Assembly (NCBI GenBank): GCA_016841825.1
Contig: JAENYK010000003.1
Location: forward strand, 346,206-410,205
Direction of reading: 5' to 3'
Source of the DNA: Halothermothrix sp.
GTDB lineage: Bacteria > Bacillota > Halanaerobiia > DY22613
Length of the DNA: 64,000 bases
Shown here: positions 53,406-62,465 of the stretch, piece after piece
Layout of the letters: each line of letters opens with the position of its first letter
How positions within the stretch are numbered: position 1 is the first letter of the stretch
Translations under genes and position numbers: made by a program
Notes under the pieces: generated by a model
What the model was told of the DNA's origin: nothing
What the model saw: the letters and a program-made list of their open reading frames with translations, nothing else
The model's database searches: none

Positions 53406-54113
53406 TTAATTCTCCTTTACTAAGTTATTAAAGATGATGGCTAATCCCGCCCCTACCTTTAAACCACTGGCAATATTCAAAATCGGAATCATTCCACCAC
53501 TGACAAATTCCCCCAAAGTTCCTTTTTCAACAAGTGTTGAACTGTTTGCTAAAAAAGCACCTTCGAAAAAGACACCCCAGATACCAATCAAAATGAACAT
53601 TACCAGTCCAATACTTTCAATAGATTTCTTGGTATCACGACTTAATAGGTGCACCCTTCCCTGCCCGAATCCAAATGTAATATCAAAGATAATTACTATA
53701 GACGCCAGAACTACACCTCCAGTAAAACCCCCTCCGGGTGAGATGTGACCAAAAAAAATTATATACATCCCAAAAATAAGGATAAAGGGTAAAATTGATG
53801 CTACTCCATAGCGAACTAACACTCCCAGACGAACCCCGAGCATTGGAGCTTTCTTTCGGGGAGCAAAATAACTAATAATTAGAGCTGCAGCAAATATCAC
53901 CGTCGCCTCACCCAGAGTATCAAAACCCCGATAGTCAAATAGGATAGCTGTGACCTGATTGGTAACTCCGGTATCCACAACTCCTTCCTGAATATAGACA
54001 CTTGTTTTATCTGCAAAATCATAAAATATGGGTGGTAATTCTGCAAAAGTTAATAGTGCCAACAGGAAAAGACCACTCAACATAATTATGATAACTGTCC
54101 TGGAGTATAACAT
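53406..54113 (-). CDS. mrpB: Fused MbhE-like (MrpA C-terminal) and MrpB subunit
   Basis: A 235-residue protein. Residues 1-100 resemble the MrpA extreme C-terminal/MbhE domain ('VTNQVTAILFDYRGFDTLGE' followed by 'ATVIFAAALI'). Residues 105-235 are MrpB proper ('ILPFILIFGMYIIFFGHISP' then 'GGGFTGGVVLASIVI'). So the domain that ends MrpA in the standard operon is here attached in front of MrpB. It overlaps no gene but follows DUF4040 by one base. Start ATG with GAGGAG upstream. Confidence 0.85.
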   Translation of the reverse strand: MLYSRTVIIIMLSGLFLLALLTFAELPPIFYDFADKTSVYIQEGVVDTGVTNQVTAILFDYRGFDTLGEATVIFAAALIISYFAPRKKAPMLGVRLGVLVRYGVASILPFILIFGMYIIFFGHISPGGGFTGGVVLASIVIIFDITFGFGQGRVHLLSRDTKKSIESIGLVMFILIGIWGVFFEGAFLANSSTLVEKGTLGEFVSGGMIPILNIASGLKVGAGLAIIFNNLVKEN

Positions 54114-54114
54114 C

Positions 54115-54351
54115 TTAATTCTCCTCTGTCTTATTTATCGTAACGACAAAAAATGAAGTTACAAGCCCTGCCCCGATAACTGCTTCCGTCATTGCCACAT
54201 CGACAGCCTGTAATATAAGAAAAATCACTGTGAGAGTTGTGCTAAAAACAGATAGTGCTATAACAGAGGCAATTAGCGATCGGGTAAGGATCGCGTAAAC
54301 TCCTACAACTACTAAAAAGAGCAGTAAAACAACCAGAAATATGTTAATCAT
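54115..54351 (-). CDS. DUF4040/MbhD-like subunit (split MrpA segment)
   Basis: A 78-residue, three-helix protein corresponding to the DUF4040 domain near the C-terminus of MrpA, known as MbhD in archaeal membrane-bound hydrogenases. Visible helices are 'VVLLLFLVVVGVYAILT', 'SLIASVIALSVFSTTLTVIF' and 'MTEAVIGAGLVTSFFVVTI', the last with the conserved glutamate. Encoding this as a separate gene shows that MrpA is split here. Confidence 0.85.
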   Translation of the reverse strand: MINIFLVVLLLFLVVVGVYAILTRSLIASVIALSVFSTTLTVIFLILQAVDVAMTEAVIGAGLVTSFFVVTINKTEEN

Positions 54352-54365
54352 CTGTATCCAACTCC

Positions 54366-54704
54366 TTAAGATAACTCATCAGATGAATCTAACTCATATT
54401 CATCATAATGGATAGAATTTCGATCACATCGCTGTCGGTAAGCAGTTCTCGCCAATGCTTGTGCAGCAATCGGACTGGTGATCAATAAAAATAGAGTCAT
54501 TAATATCAACTTTAAGATAACTGCCACCTTATCCGATTGAACCATATAGGCTAATAAGATTGAAAGAGCCCCCCCTGTTAACGATTTTGAGCTGGCATGT
54601 AATCGGGAATAGAAATCTGAAAATCTAATCATGGCAATCCCGGTTGTTATGAAAAAAATGACCCCACTAATCATAAAATACAAACTTAACAACTGACTAA
54701 TCAT
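54366..54704 (-). CDS. mrpG: Na+/H+ antiporter subunit MrpG
   Basis: A 112-residue, three-helix protein. Signature 'GVIFFITTGIAMIRFSDFYS' then 'RLHASSKSLTGGALSI' and 'LLITSPIAAQALARTAYR' match MrpG, with a short acidic tail. The ATG at 54704 lies 9 nt after GAGGG; the GTG at 54710 is too close. It overlaps MrpF by 8 bp. Confidence 0.92.
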   Translation of the reverse strand: MISQLLSLYFMISGVIFFITTGIAMIRFSDFYSRLHASSKSLTGGALSILLAYMVQSDKVAVILKLILMTLFLLITSPIAAQALARTAYRQRCDRNSIHYDEYELDSSDELS

Positions 54705-54960
54705 TATCACTCACCCTCTTACTTTCCAGGTATTTTGCCATTACCAGGATATCTACAAAAAGCAAAACCGCGTAAACCATAGCAATATCTAAAAAGAAAT
54801 CAGCTTTAAATAGAAAAGCTAACATAATAATTACTGCAAAGAACTGTGTGCCAATCGAATCTGCCGCAGTTATCCTATCCGGAATCGTTGGACCTTTAAC
54901 AACACGATAAAACGTTAAAATAATTGAACACATAATTATAAAGAGTGGAATATAGATCAT
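54697..54960 (-). CDS. mrpF: Na+/H+ antiporter subunit MrpF
   Basis: An 87-residue, three-helix protein with the family motif 'VVKGPTIPDRITAADSIGTQ' and 'FFLDIAMVYAVLLFVDILVM'. It overlaps MrpE and MrpG by a few bases each. Confidence 0.93.
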   Translation of the reverse strand: MIYIPLFIIMCSIILTFYRVVKGPTIPDRITAADSIGTQFFAVIIMLAFLFKADFFLDIAMVYAVLLFVDILVMAKYLESKRVSDND

Positions 54961-55478
54961 TCAAATATCCTCCTTAACCATTTCTCCATTAACTCAATAT
55001 TTGCCATAACTGCACCTTTATCTTTAGAAAATTGATCAAGAGCATGAATATACAGTTTATCTTCCGTTCTGGCAATATCTAAAACTAAAGTACCAGGGGT
55101 TAGAGTAATCACAGTTGCCAAAAAGAAGATGGCAGTACTATTAGTCAAACCATATTCGTAAATATAGATCGATGACTTTAAGTTAATCTTAGTATTAACT
55201 GTAAAATAAGCCATACGATAACATGCCAGAAAAACTTCAATTAATAAATAAAGTAAAAATACTAACAGAAAGGGTAATCTTTTATAAGCCTTTGGAGTTA
55301 TAATCTTTGTGAACAGTTCTGGAAAGATGATTATCGGTGCAGCACTGATAATCAGACCGAGGATAAGATTGACCAGAGTGAGATGCCCAATGTAAATAAT
55401 CCAGGCACCTAACAGAATGAACCAGGCCAGGAAATTATGATAAAGTCTTTTGAAGATCTCTTTCAAATATTTTCCCAA
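54957..55478 (-). CDS. mrpE: Na+/H+ antiporter subunit MrpE
   Basis: A 173-residue membrane protein: 'FLAWFILLGAWIIYIGHLTLVNLILG' near the N-terminus and the conserved 'TLTPGTLVLDIARTEDKLYIHAL'. First gene of the eight-gene operon. The most plausible start is a TTG at 55478, 8 nt after GGGAG; the longer frame opens with a TTG at 55493 that overlaps that site. The 200 bp upstream (55479-55680) contain AT-rich promoter-like sequence and the terminator of the sugar operon. Confidence 0.9.
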   Translation of the reverse strand: MGKYLKEIFKRLYHNFLAWFILLGAWIIYIGHLTLVNLILGLIISAAPIIIFPELFTKIITPKAYKRLPFLLVFLLYLLIEVFLACYRMAYFTVNTKINLKSSIYIYEYGLTNSTAIFFLATVITLTPGTLVLDIARTEDKLYIHALDQFSKDKGAVMANIELMEKWLRRIFE

Positions 55479-55627
55479 TCGCTTCACTCCCAACTTTGTT
55501 ATATTTTTCCCTTTTGTATTATATTCTAAAATAAACTTCTAAATCCTGCTGAACTAAGTAAAAATTTTAAAGGTAAAGCAACTATTTTGTCTATATTTAA
55601 TCGAATTTAAAATACCTCTCTGATAAT

Positions 55628-55657
55628 AAAAAAACTGCTAATCCAATGACCAGCAGT
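55628..55657 (-). terminator. Terminator of the sugar/pentitol operon
   Basis: ACTGCT pairs with AGCAGT around a 12-nt loop that contains a small self-complementary core, followed by TTTTTTT on the minus strand, 23 bp after the HAD gene. Confidence 0.8.
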
Positions 55658-55680
55658 CCCCTAGTATTCGTATTGTTATA

Positions 55681-56478
55681 TCACTTTTTTAGTGTTCTAT
55701 TATCCAAAATCTCTAAAAAACGGGCTACTCCATCATTATCGTTAGAGTCAGTTACATAGTCTGCCAAATCTTTTACCCTTTGAGGAGAATTAGCCATTGC
55801 GATAGAGAAATCAGCCAGATCAAACATAGACAGATCATTAAAGTTATTACCAATGGCGAAGACTTTCACTACCGAAGCAGTCATTTGTTCAATCACCATC
55901 TTCAAAGCCTCTCCTTTAGAAACCCCAATATTCATAAATTCCAAAAAGTACTCTTCAGATTGTGTCAGATATAGATCTGCCCCAAACATATTCTGACAAG
56001 GAGTTAAAATCTCATTGATTATTGAGGGTTTACCAGTATAAAGTATCTTTAAAGGGGATTCTTTTACCGACCATTCGTCAGAGAGATAGGCATCAAGACC
56101 TTCTAGATCATCGTGCATTTTTATCAGTTTATCGTCAAATGTAACAACCTTTTCTTCATAATAAATACTAATCGCTAAATCAGTCTTTACTCCAAAATCA
56201 ATTACTTTCTGTGCTAACTCACAGGGAATTCCATTTTTAAACACTGTCTCCAGGTTGGTAGTTCTAAGTAAAGAACCATTAGCTGTTATCAGTGGAAGAC
56301 TAATCTCTAATTGTTTAGCATAAGGCAAAATCGAAAGAAAAGGTCGCCCACTAGCTAAAGTAAACAGATAACCCTGTTTCTGCAGCTTACGGATGATCTG
56401 TTCAGTACGATAGGTAATCTGATGCTTGCTATTTAACAGTGTTCCATCAAGGTCGATAGCTACCAATGTTCGTGTCAT
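55681..56478 (-). CDS. Cof-type HAD-superfamily phosphatase
   Basis: A 265-residue HAD-IIB phosphatase. Motif I is AIDLDGTLLNS (nucleophile D at residue 9), motif II 'TLASGRPF', and motif III/IV appear as 'GNNFNDLSMFDLADFSIAMANS' with the metal-binding aspartates. It is the last gene of the sugar operon, 21 bp after araD. It may recycle a sugar phosphate that accumulates, relieving phosphate stress; substrate unknown. Confidence 0.92.
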   Translation of the reverse strand: MTRTLVAIDLDGTLLNSKHQITYRTEQIIRKLQKQGYLFTLASGRPFLSILPYAKQLEISLPLITANGSLLRTTNLETVFKNGIPCELAQKVIDFGVKTDLAISIYYEEKVVTFDDKLIKMHDDLEGLDAYLSDEWSVKESPLKILYTGKPSIINEILTPCQNMFGADLYLTQSEEYFLEFMNIGVSKGEALKMVIEQMTASVVKVFAIGNNFNDLSMFDLADFSIAMANSPQRVKDLADYVTDSNDNDGVARFLEILDNRTLKK

Positions 56479-56499
56479 TCATTCACACCTCTAATCACT

Positions 56500-57186
56500 C
56501 TACTGACCATAGTAGGCATTCTTGCCGTGCTTACGTAGATAATGTCTATCCAGCAGTTCTTTACTGATAGGCTGAACCCCATTACTAAAAACTGTAGTAT
56601 AATAGGCCATTTTTGCAATATTTTCTAAAATAGCAGCATTTTTTACTGAGTCGACAGCATCTTTTCCCCAACAAAATGGACCATGATTATTCACCAGAAC
56701 TCCCGGTATTGATCGATAATCTAGATCAGAAAAAGTCTCAACAATTAATTCCCCGGTTTTTTTCTCATAATCTATATGAATCTCTCCATCTGTTAAACGA
56801 CGCGTGCACGGAATCTCACCATAGAAATGATCTGCATGAGTAGTACCCAGAATCGGAATCGACAGACCAGATTGAGACCAAATTGTAGACCATTCAGAAT
56901 GGGTATGAACCACACCACCAATCTGTGGGAAATTCTGATAAAGCACAAGATGAGTTGGAGTATCTGATGAAGGTCGTAACTCACCTTCTACTTGTTTACC
57001 TTCAAGATCGACTACCACCATATCTTGAACAGTCATTATCTCATATGAGACACCACTGGGTTTGATAACTACAAGCCCTGAAGAACGATCAATTCCACTC
57101 ACATTTCCCCAGGTGAAATGAACAAGATTATATTTAGTCAATAATTTATTAGCTTCTAATACCCGGCTTTTGAGTTCTTCTAACAC
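56500..57186 (-). CDS. araD: L-ribulose-5-phosphate 4-epimerase (AraD-type)
   Basis: A 228-residue class II aldolase-fold enzyme that epimerises L-ribulose 5-phosphate to D-xylulose 5-phosphate. Zinc-site histidines are in 'GGVVHTHSEWSTIW' and 'NNHGPFCWG', and 'TTHADHFYGEIPC' and the C-terminal 'LRKHGKNAYYGQ' are diagnostic of AraD rather than fuculose aldolase. The length matches E. coli AraD (231). The GTG at 57186 follows AAAGGGAGG by 9 nt. It links the operon's substrate to the pentose phosphate pathway. A related 3-keto-sugar or L-xylulose-type epimerase is possible. Confidence 0.9.
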   Translation of the reverse strand: MLEELKSRVLEANKLLTKYNLVHFTWGNVSGIDRSSGLVVIKPSGVSYEIMTVQDMVVVDLEGKQVEGELRPSSDTPTHLVLYQNFPQIGGVVHTHSEWSTIWSQSGLSIPILGTTHADHFYGEIPCTRRLTDGEIHIDYEKKTGELIVETFSDLDYRSIPGVLVNNHGPFCWGKDAVDSVKNAAILENIAKMAYYTTVFSNGVQPISKELLDRHYLRKHGKNAYYGQ

Positions 57187-57245
57187 TGGATTTAACCTCC
57201 CTTTAGAGAGAATTGGAGGAAGTTATCTTCCCCCAATTCAATAGT

Positions 57246-58781
57246 TTACTTTATATTATTTAAAGTAGCCATGGTTTCTTTTAGATTCAAATACGCTTGC
57301 TTGTACTGTTGAAAATATTGATCATATATCTGGGTATTCGCCAGATTAGGCTGAATAGTCTCAGCATATTCTAACCAATCTATAATCACTTTCGGATCAG
57401 TGAAGACTCCAGTCGCCAATCCAGCCAGCAAAGCATCCCCCAATGGTGCTTCAACATCATTTTTGATAATCCGTACCGGAAAACCAGTCACATCTGCAAA
57501 AATTTGTGGCCAGACCATTGATTTAGCTACACCACCAACAATAATAATCTCTCGGTCCAATTTAGTTTCAGTATTACCCACCAACTCCATGTTATGGCGT
57601 AAAGCATAAGCCACACCTTCCATAAATGCCTTATACAAGTGCTCTTTTTTGTGGTATAGGCTCAAACCAATAATTGTCCCTCGAGCATTGCTATCCCAGA
57701 TGGGACTTCTTTCACCCATGAAATACGGCAGAACCAGGATACCTTCTGACCCTGCAGGTATATTCCTGGATTGCAGCTCTAACAGTGTATAGGCATCAAT
57801 GTCAACCAATTTTTCTGCCAACATCTCCTGACCACCGAAGAGGTCTCTAAACCACCTGACCACTGCACCGGCAGTACTGGAACCACCAAAAGTATAAATC
57901 TTATCCATCGCATCAATAGAATGCGGCATACTCACTAAATCTGGAGACAGGTTAGGAGTTTCGGTAACAAATCCCCAACACATAGACGTCCCCGTCATCG
58001 CCACATGGTTACCTTCATTAAAGGCACCGGCGCTAACTGTCGCTACTGGAGCATCTACACCCCCGGCAATTACTGGAGTCCCAGGTTTTAATCCAACTTT
58101 TTCTGCAACTTCTACAGATACTCCACCTACAACTTCAGTTGAAGTAACTAACCTTTCAGGCATAAACTCAACAGGAATCCCCAGATTGTTCATCATCTCA
58201 GCTGACCATGTTCTTGCCTTAAGATCGAAAACGCCTCCAATATTACCTGCTGAAGAATAATCGACAGCAACCTCATTGGTCAACTTATATACTACATAGT
58301 TTGCCGGTGGGATAAAGTATTTAATCTTACTCCAGATCTCAGGCCAATTGTTTTTCATCCAGAGAATCTTGGTAAAACCAAAATAAGAGTTTACTGAATT
58401 GCCGGTGACTTCAAATAACCTTTCCAGGTCAATATTATTCTTAACCCAGTCTACCTCATTCTCTGCCCGACGATCCATCCAGATCAAACAGGGAGCCAGG
58501 GGCTTAATCTCCTGATCAACCGGAATTCCAGAACCTCCGTATAGACTACTAATAGCGACACCTTTAATGCTTTCAACATTTACATTAGCCTTCTCTACTG
58601 CCTCTTTAATAGTTGTAAAGGTTGCATCAACCCAGACATCTGGCCATTGCTCTGCCCAGGAAGGTTTAGGGGTCTCTACATCATAACCACGATAGCTGTG
58701 AGCCAAAATCTTCCCTGCATCATTTATCAATACAGCTTTAGTTCCCTGAGTGCCGATATCTACACCAATCAAATAATTCAT
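57246..58781 (-). CDS. FGGY-family carbohydrate kinase
   Basis: A 511-residue sugar kinase. ATP-binding and hinge motifs are visible: 'IGVDIGTQGTKAVLI' at the N-terminus, 'IWMDRRAENEVDWV', 'GGVDAPVATVSAGAF', 'MTGTSMCWGFVT' and the FGGY signature 'GVAYALRHNMELV'. It resembles xylulokinase- and L-ribulokinase-like members, but no motif decides between D-xylulose, L-xylulose or L-ribulose. Together with the epimerase downstream, a ketopentose made by the dehydrogenase is the likely substrate. ATG with AAAAGGAGG upstream. Confidence 0.92.
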   Translation of the reverse strand: MNYLIGVDIGTQGTKAVLINDAGKILAHSYRGYDVETPKPSWAEQWPDVWVDATFTTIKEAVEKANVNVESIKGVAISSLYGGSGIPVDQEIKPLAPCLIWMDRRAENEVDWVKNNIDLERLFEVTGNSVNSYFGFTKILWMKNNWPEIWSKIKYFIPPANYVVYKLTNEVAVDYSSAGNIGGVFDLKARTWSAEMMNNLGIPVEFMPERLVTSTEVVGGVSVEVAEKVGLKPGTPVIAGGVDAPVATVSAGAFNEGNHVAMTGTSMCWGFVTETPNLSPDLVSMPHSIDAMDKIYTFGGSSTAGAVVRWFRDLFGGQEMLAEKLVDIDAYTLLELQSRNIPAGSEGILVLPYFMGERSPIWDSNARGTIIGLSLYHKKEHLYKAFMEGVAYALRHNMELVGNTETKLDREIIIVGGVAKSMVWPQIFADVTGFPVRIIKNDVEAPLGDALLAGLATGVFTDPKVIIDWLEYAETIQPNLANTQIYDQYFQQYKQAYLNLKETMATLNNIK

Positions 58782-58811
58782 TCTGTTATCCTCCTTTTGT
58801 GGGAGTTATAT

Positions 58812-59888
58812 TTATGGTTTAATTAAAACCTTAATGACATTAGTCCCCTGAGCTGTATCGAGAGCTTCATGGAACTGATCTATTGAATAAGTAGCACTAA
58901 TCATTCCTTCTGCACTAACCAATCCCCGCTCAAAAAGATCTATGGCTACTGGATATGTGTACGGTCCTAAGTGAGAACCGCGAATATCCAGTTCTTTTCT
59001 GTCTCCAATTACACTCCAATCAGTGGTAGTCTCGCTACCAAACACACTAAACTCAACAAATCTGCCTAATTTTCTAATCATCTCTAAACCTTGAGTTACA
59101 CCAACAGGGGAACCAGTAGCCTCGATATAAACATCACAACCATAGCCACCTGTTAAATTTTTCACTTTCTGAATTACATCAATCTCTTTCGGATTCAAAC
59201 AAAGGTCAGCACCGAACTTCTTAGCTTTCTCCAATCTTTTTTCATTAATATCTAAAACAATCAATTTTTTTGGTGTTTTCAGTTTTATCAGCTGCACCAT
59301 CGACAGACCTAAAGTTCCGGCACCTGCTAAAACTACTACATCTTCAAATTCTATTCCAGCCCGTTGAACAGTATGAACCGCACAGGCCATAGGTTCAATA
59401 ATGCTACATTCCTCAAAAGATAAGCTTTCCGGAATCTTATGCACCCGGGATGTTGAACCCAAACGCATATAGTCAGCCATCGCACCTTCAGCCACATCTT
59501 TTTGGAAACCATAGATATTATGAACTTCACACATCCAATATTGACCATGCTGGCAAAAATAGCATTCGTCACAAGGTACGATCTGATCTGCTGTAACTCG
59601 ATCTCCAATGGCAACTTTGAACTTCTCTGCAGCGCCTTCACCCAATTCTACAACAGTTCCGTAGAACTCATGACCCGGAATTACTGGTGCCTTTAACCAG
59701 GGATTTTCTCCAGCCCAATACATATCTGAACCGTGATATGCTTTAATGTCGCTACCACAGATTCCACACGCTTCAACCTTAATAATAATCTCACCACTTC
59801 TTGCCTTTGGTCGATCTACTTCCTCGATTCGATAGTCTTCTGGGCCATAACTAACCACTGCCTTCATTTTTTCTGGTAGATTACTCAT
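58812..59888 (-). CDS. Zinc-dependent medium-chain alcohol/polyol dehydrogenase
   Basis: A 358-residue MDR oxidoreductase. Catalytic zinc ligands are in CGICGSDIKAYHG and GHEFYGTVVE, the structural zinc site is the four-cysteine run CDECYFCQHGQYWMC, and the NAD-binding Rossmann motif is 'VVLAGAGTLGLSMVQL'. It resembles sorbitol, xylitol or threonine dehydrogenases. The ATG at 59888 follows AAGGAGG by 9 nt; the GTG at 59906 precedes it in frame but falls in the site. In this operon it would oxidise a sugar alcohol to a ketose for the FGGY kinase. The exact polyol is inferred from context. Confidence 0.9.
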   Translation of the reverse strand: MSNLPEKMKAVVSYGPEDYRIEEVDRPKARSGEIIIKVEACGICGSDIKAYHGSDMYWAGENPWLKAPVIPGHEFYGTVVELGEGAAEKFKVAIGDRVTADQIVPCDECYFCQHGQYWMCEVHNIYGFQKDVAEGAMADYMRLGSTSRVHKIPESLSFEECSIIEPMACAVHTVQRAGIEFEDVVVLAGAGTLGLSMVQLIKLKTPKKLIVLDINEKRLEKAKKFGADLCLNPKEIDVIQKVKNLTGGYGCDVYIEATGSPVGVTQGLEMIRKLGRFVEFSVFGSETTTDWSVIGDRKELDIRGSHLGPYTYPVAIDLFERGLVSAEGMISATYSIDQFHEALDTAQGTNVIKVLIKP

Positions 59889-59910
59889 TGATAATTCCTC
59901 CTTCACACGA

Positions 59911-60888
59911 TTACGAATTTTTCTTTTTGGAACTGAAATAAATTGCTACAATAATAATCAAACCTTTGAATACCCGTTGTACATATGGTGAAACTCCAAT
60001 TAAGTTAAGACCATTGTTTAAAACACCCATGATTAGTGCACCAATCAAAGTACCGATAATACTCCCTCGACCACCGGCAATATCTGTACCACCCAAAACT
60101 ACTGCAGCGATGGCATCTAGCTCAAAACCAACTCCTGCATTCGGCTGACCTGACATTAATCTTGAAGTCAAAATGATACTACTGATTGCAGCGGTAAATC
60201 CACTAACAACATAAGCAATAATTTTATATTTTTTAACTTTAATTCCCGATAAACGAACAGCTTCTTCATTACCCCCAATTGCATAAATATAACGCCCTAA
60301 AGGCAGATGATTTAATAAGATATAGGCGATAATATAGACTATTAGCATCACAACTACCGGAATTGGAATCACGTTAAACAAATATCCCCGTCCCAAAAAG
60401 GAAAAGCTTGCCGGTAAACCAGATAAAGGATAACCACCAGTATACAATAATGCCAGACCGCGGGGAATCTCCATCATTGCCAGGGTAACAATAATTGGAG
60501 GCATTTTGGCAAAAGAAACCAAAGAACCATTGACTAAACCGATCAACATTCCAAGAGCAAGACCGATCAAAACTGCAAAAAACGGATTCCAACCCCAATT
60601 GGCCATAGCAGCAGCCATTACTGTCCCGGAAAAAGCCATTACCGCACCCACAGACAGGTCAATTCCTGATGTTAAGATTACAAAGGTCATGCCAACTGCT
60701 ATAATTGCGTTAATCGAAATTTGTCTTGCAACATTAATTAAATTTGTACTTGATAAAAATCTATCAGTAAATAAGATCATTGCCAAACATAAAACCAGAA
60801 AACCCATGAATGTGATAAATTCGGGAACCTTTAGCAACTCTTTAAAATTCCAACGCTTCTTCGACTTATTCTTAGTTAACTCTGCCAT
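59911..60888 (-). CDS. ABC permease, ribose/xylitol type (RbsC-like)
   Basis: A 325-residue membrane permease with about eight to ten helices, typical 'AVGMTFVILTSGIDLSVGAV', 'LALGMLIGLVNGSLVSFAKMPP' and 'GIKVKKYKIIAYVVSGFTAA' motifs. The ATG at 60888 follows GGAGGTG by 8 nt; the frame opening at 60942 has no such site. It overlaps the ABC ATPase gene end by 17 bp. Confidence 0.94.
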   Translation of the reverse strand: MAELTKNKSKKRWNFKELLKVPEFITFMGFLVLCLAMILFTDRFLSSTNLINVARQISINAIIAVGMTFVILTSGIDLSVGAVMAFSGTVMAAAMANWGWNPFFAVLIGLALGMLIGLVNGSLVSFAKMPPIIVTLAMMEIPRGLALLYTGGYPLSGLPASFSFLGRGYLFNVIPIPVVVMLIVYIIAYILLNHLPLGRYIYAIGGNEEAVRLSGIKVKKYKIIAYVVSGFTAAISSIILTSRLMSGQPNAGVGFELDAIAAVVLGGTDIAGGRGSIIGTLIGALIMGVLNNGLNLIGVSPYVQRVFKGLIIIVAIYFSSKKKNS

Positions 60889-62386
60889 TATTGGCACCTC
60901 CAGTTGCATAAAACATAATTTTTTCCTGGGTAACCTGATCACAATTCATAAGTTCTGCTGCGATCCGTCCCTGATGCATGACCAATATCCGATCACTCAT
61001 TCCCAAAATTTCAGGTAATTCTGAAGAAACCATAATAATTGAAAGCCCAGACCCTACTAGTTCATTCATTAATTTATAAATTTCAACTTTAGCTCCCACA
61101 TCAATCCCTCTGGTTGGCTCGTCAAAAATTAAGACTTTACAATCTGTTCTCAACCATTTAGCCAGAACAACCTTCTGTTGGTTCCCGCCACTCAGATTTT
61201 TTACTTCCTGATACATATGGGGGGTTTTAATATTCAAATCATCAATCAATCGAGTCACACTATTCTTTTCTTTAAGTTTGTCCAGGAAAAGAAATGAGTT
61301 CAAAACTTTACTCAAACTGGCCAGAGAAATATTATTCTTCACACTCATATCCAGAACAAGCCCCTGAGATTTTCGATTTTCTGGAATCAAACCAATTCCC
61401 GCTTTTAATGCCTGCTCAGGAGATTTGGTCTCAACCTTTTCCCCAGAGATATAAATTTCTTTGCTATCTGTTTGATCAGCTCCGATCAGAGCTCGAACTA
61501 ACTCTGTACGACCTGAACCCACGAGTCCGGCAATCCCCAGAACCTCTCCCTTTTTCACCGAGAAATCAATTTTGAAATCACTATCAACCTGTTTCAGATT
61601 CCTCACCTGTAAAAGTTCTTCATCACCAAGTTTTGTGGTACGCTTTGGATAGATATTATCGATGCTTCTACCTACCATCATACGAATAATCTCATCCTGG
61701 GTTAATTCCTTAACCGGTCGAGTATTGATCCATGTTCCATCTCGCAGACAGGTTAGCCGATCGCCGATCTCAAAAGCTTCTTCTAAGTGATGGGAGATAT
61801 AAATCATAGTTACGCCTTTGTTCTTCAAATTCTGGATCAATTGAAAAAGAATCTTAACCTCCCGTTTAGTCAATGTGGCTGTTGGTTCATCAAGAATTAA
61901 GATTCTATCATTAACTGCGACAGCCTTTGCAATCTCAATAAACTGCTGTTCTGCCACACTCAATCTCTGGACAGGTCGTTCTAAATTTATCTCAACACCC
62001 AACATATCTAACAAATCTTGAGCTTTTACTTTCATCTTCTTTTTATCTAACAGACCATTCTTCTTTTTCATCTCTCGACCCAGAAAGATATTCTCCACGG
62101 CATTCAAATAAGGAATTAAACTAAACTCTTGATGAATAATACTTACTCCTGCCTCCTGGGCCTCTTTCGGATTTTTGAAACTAACTGCTTCGCTATTTAA
62201 GATTATTTTTCCCTCATCTGGTTGATAAACACCAGACAATATCTTCATCAGTGTAGATTTGCCTGCTCCATTCTCACCAATCAGAATATGCACCTCACCA
62301 CGATGGATATCAAAGCTAACATCATTTAACGCCAATACTCCCGGAAATCTCTTCGTAATATTCTTAATCTCAAGAATTTTTTCCAA
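60872..62386 (-). CDS. ABC sugar importer ATPase, ribose/xylitol type (RbsA-like)
   Basis: A 504-residue double ABC protein. Domain 1 has 'GENGAGKSTLMKILSG' and LSVAEQQF; domain 2 has the degenerate 'GLVGSGRTELVRALIG' and LSGGNQQK. The second Walker A lacks the lysine, as is normal in RbsA. The start is a TTG at 62386, 8 nt after GGAGG; GTGs at 62395 and 62392 are too close to that site. It energises the permease downstream. Confidence 0.94.
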   Translation of the reverse strand: MEKILEIKNITKRFPGVLALNDVSFDIHRGEVHILIGENGAGKSTLMKILSGVYQPDEGKIILNSEAVSFKNPKEAQEAGVSIIHQEFSLIPYLNAVENIFLGREMKKKNGLLDKKKMKVKAQDLLDMLGVEINLERPVQRLSVAEQQFIEIAKAVAVNDRILILDEPTATLTKREVKILFQLIQNLKNKGVTMIYISHHLEEAFEIGDRLTCLRDGTWINTRPVKELTQDEIIRMMVGRSIDNIYPKRTTKLGDEELLQVRNLKQVDSDFKIDFSVKKGEVLGIAGLVGSGRTELVRALIGADQTDSKEIYISGEKVETKSPEQALKAGIGLIPENRKSQGLVLDMSVKNNISLASLSKVLNSFLFLDKLKEKNSVTRLIDDLNIKTPHMYQEVKNLSGGNQQKVVLAKWLRTDCKVLIFDEPTRGIDVGAKVEIYKLMNELVGSGLSIIMVSSELPEILGMSDRILVMHQGRIAAELMNCDQVTQEKIMFYATGGANNGRVN

Positions 62387-62406
62387 GGCCACCACCTCCT
62401 TATTAG

Positions 62407-62445
62407 CTAACCTACCCTGTCCAGCGAATGAACAGGATAGGTTAG
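62407..62445 (-). repeat. Intercistronic hairpin between binding-protein and ATPase genes
   Basis: ctaacctaccctgt pairs with acaggataggttag over 14 bp with one G-T pair. It lacks a T tract, so it probably protects the 3' end of the binding-protein mRNA, which is needed in excess. Confidence 0.7.
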
Positions 62446-62465
62446 AATTATTGGATTAACTAACT

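Noticed and set aside
60506..61018. A 170-codon plus-strand open frame
   Set aside because: It lies antisense to the RbsA/RbsC-like genes, has no ribosome binding site and is explained by their codon usage.
62407..62445. Terminator between binding protein and ATPase genes
   Set aside because: A strong stem but no T run and the operon clearly continues, so an mRNA-protecting hairpin is more likely.
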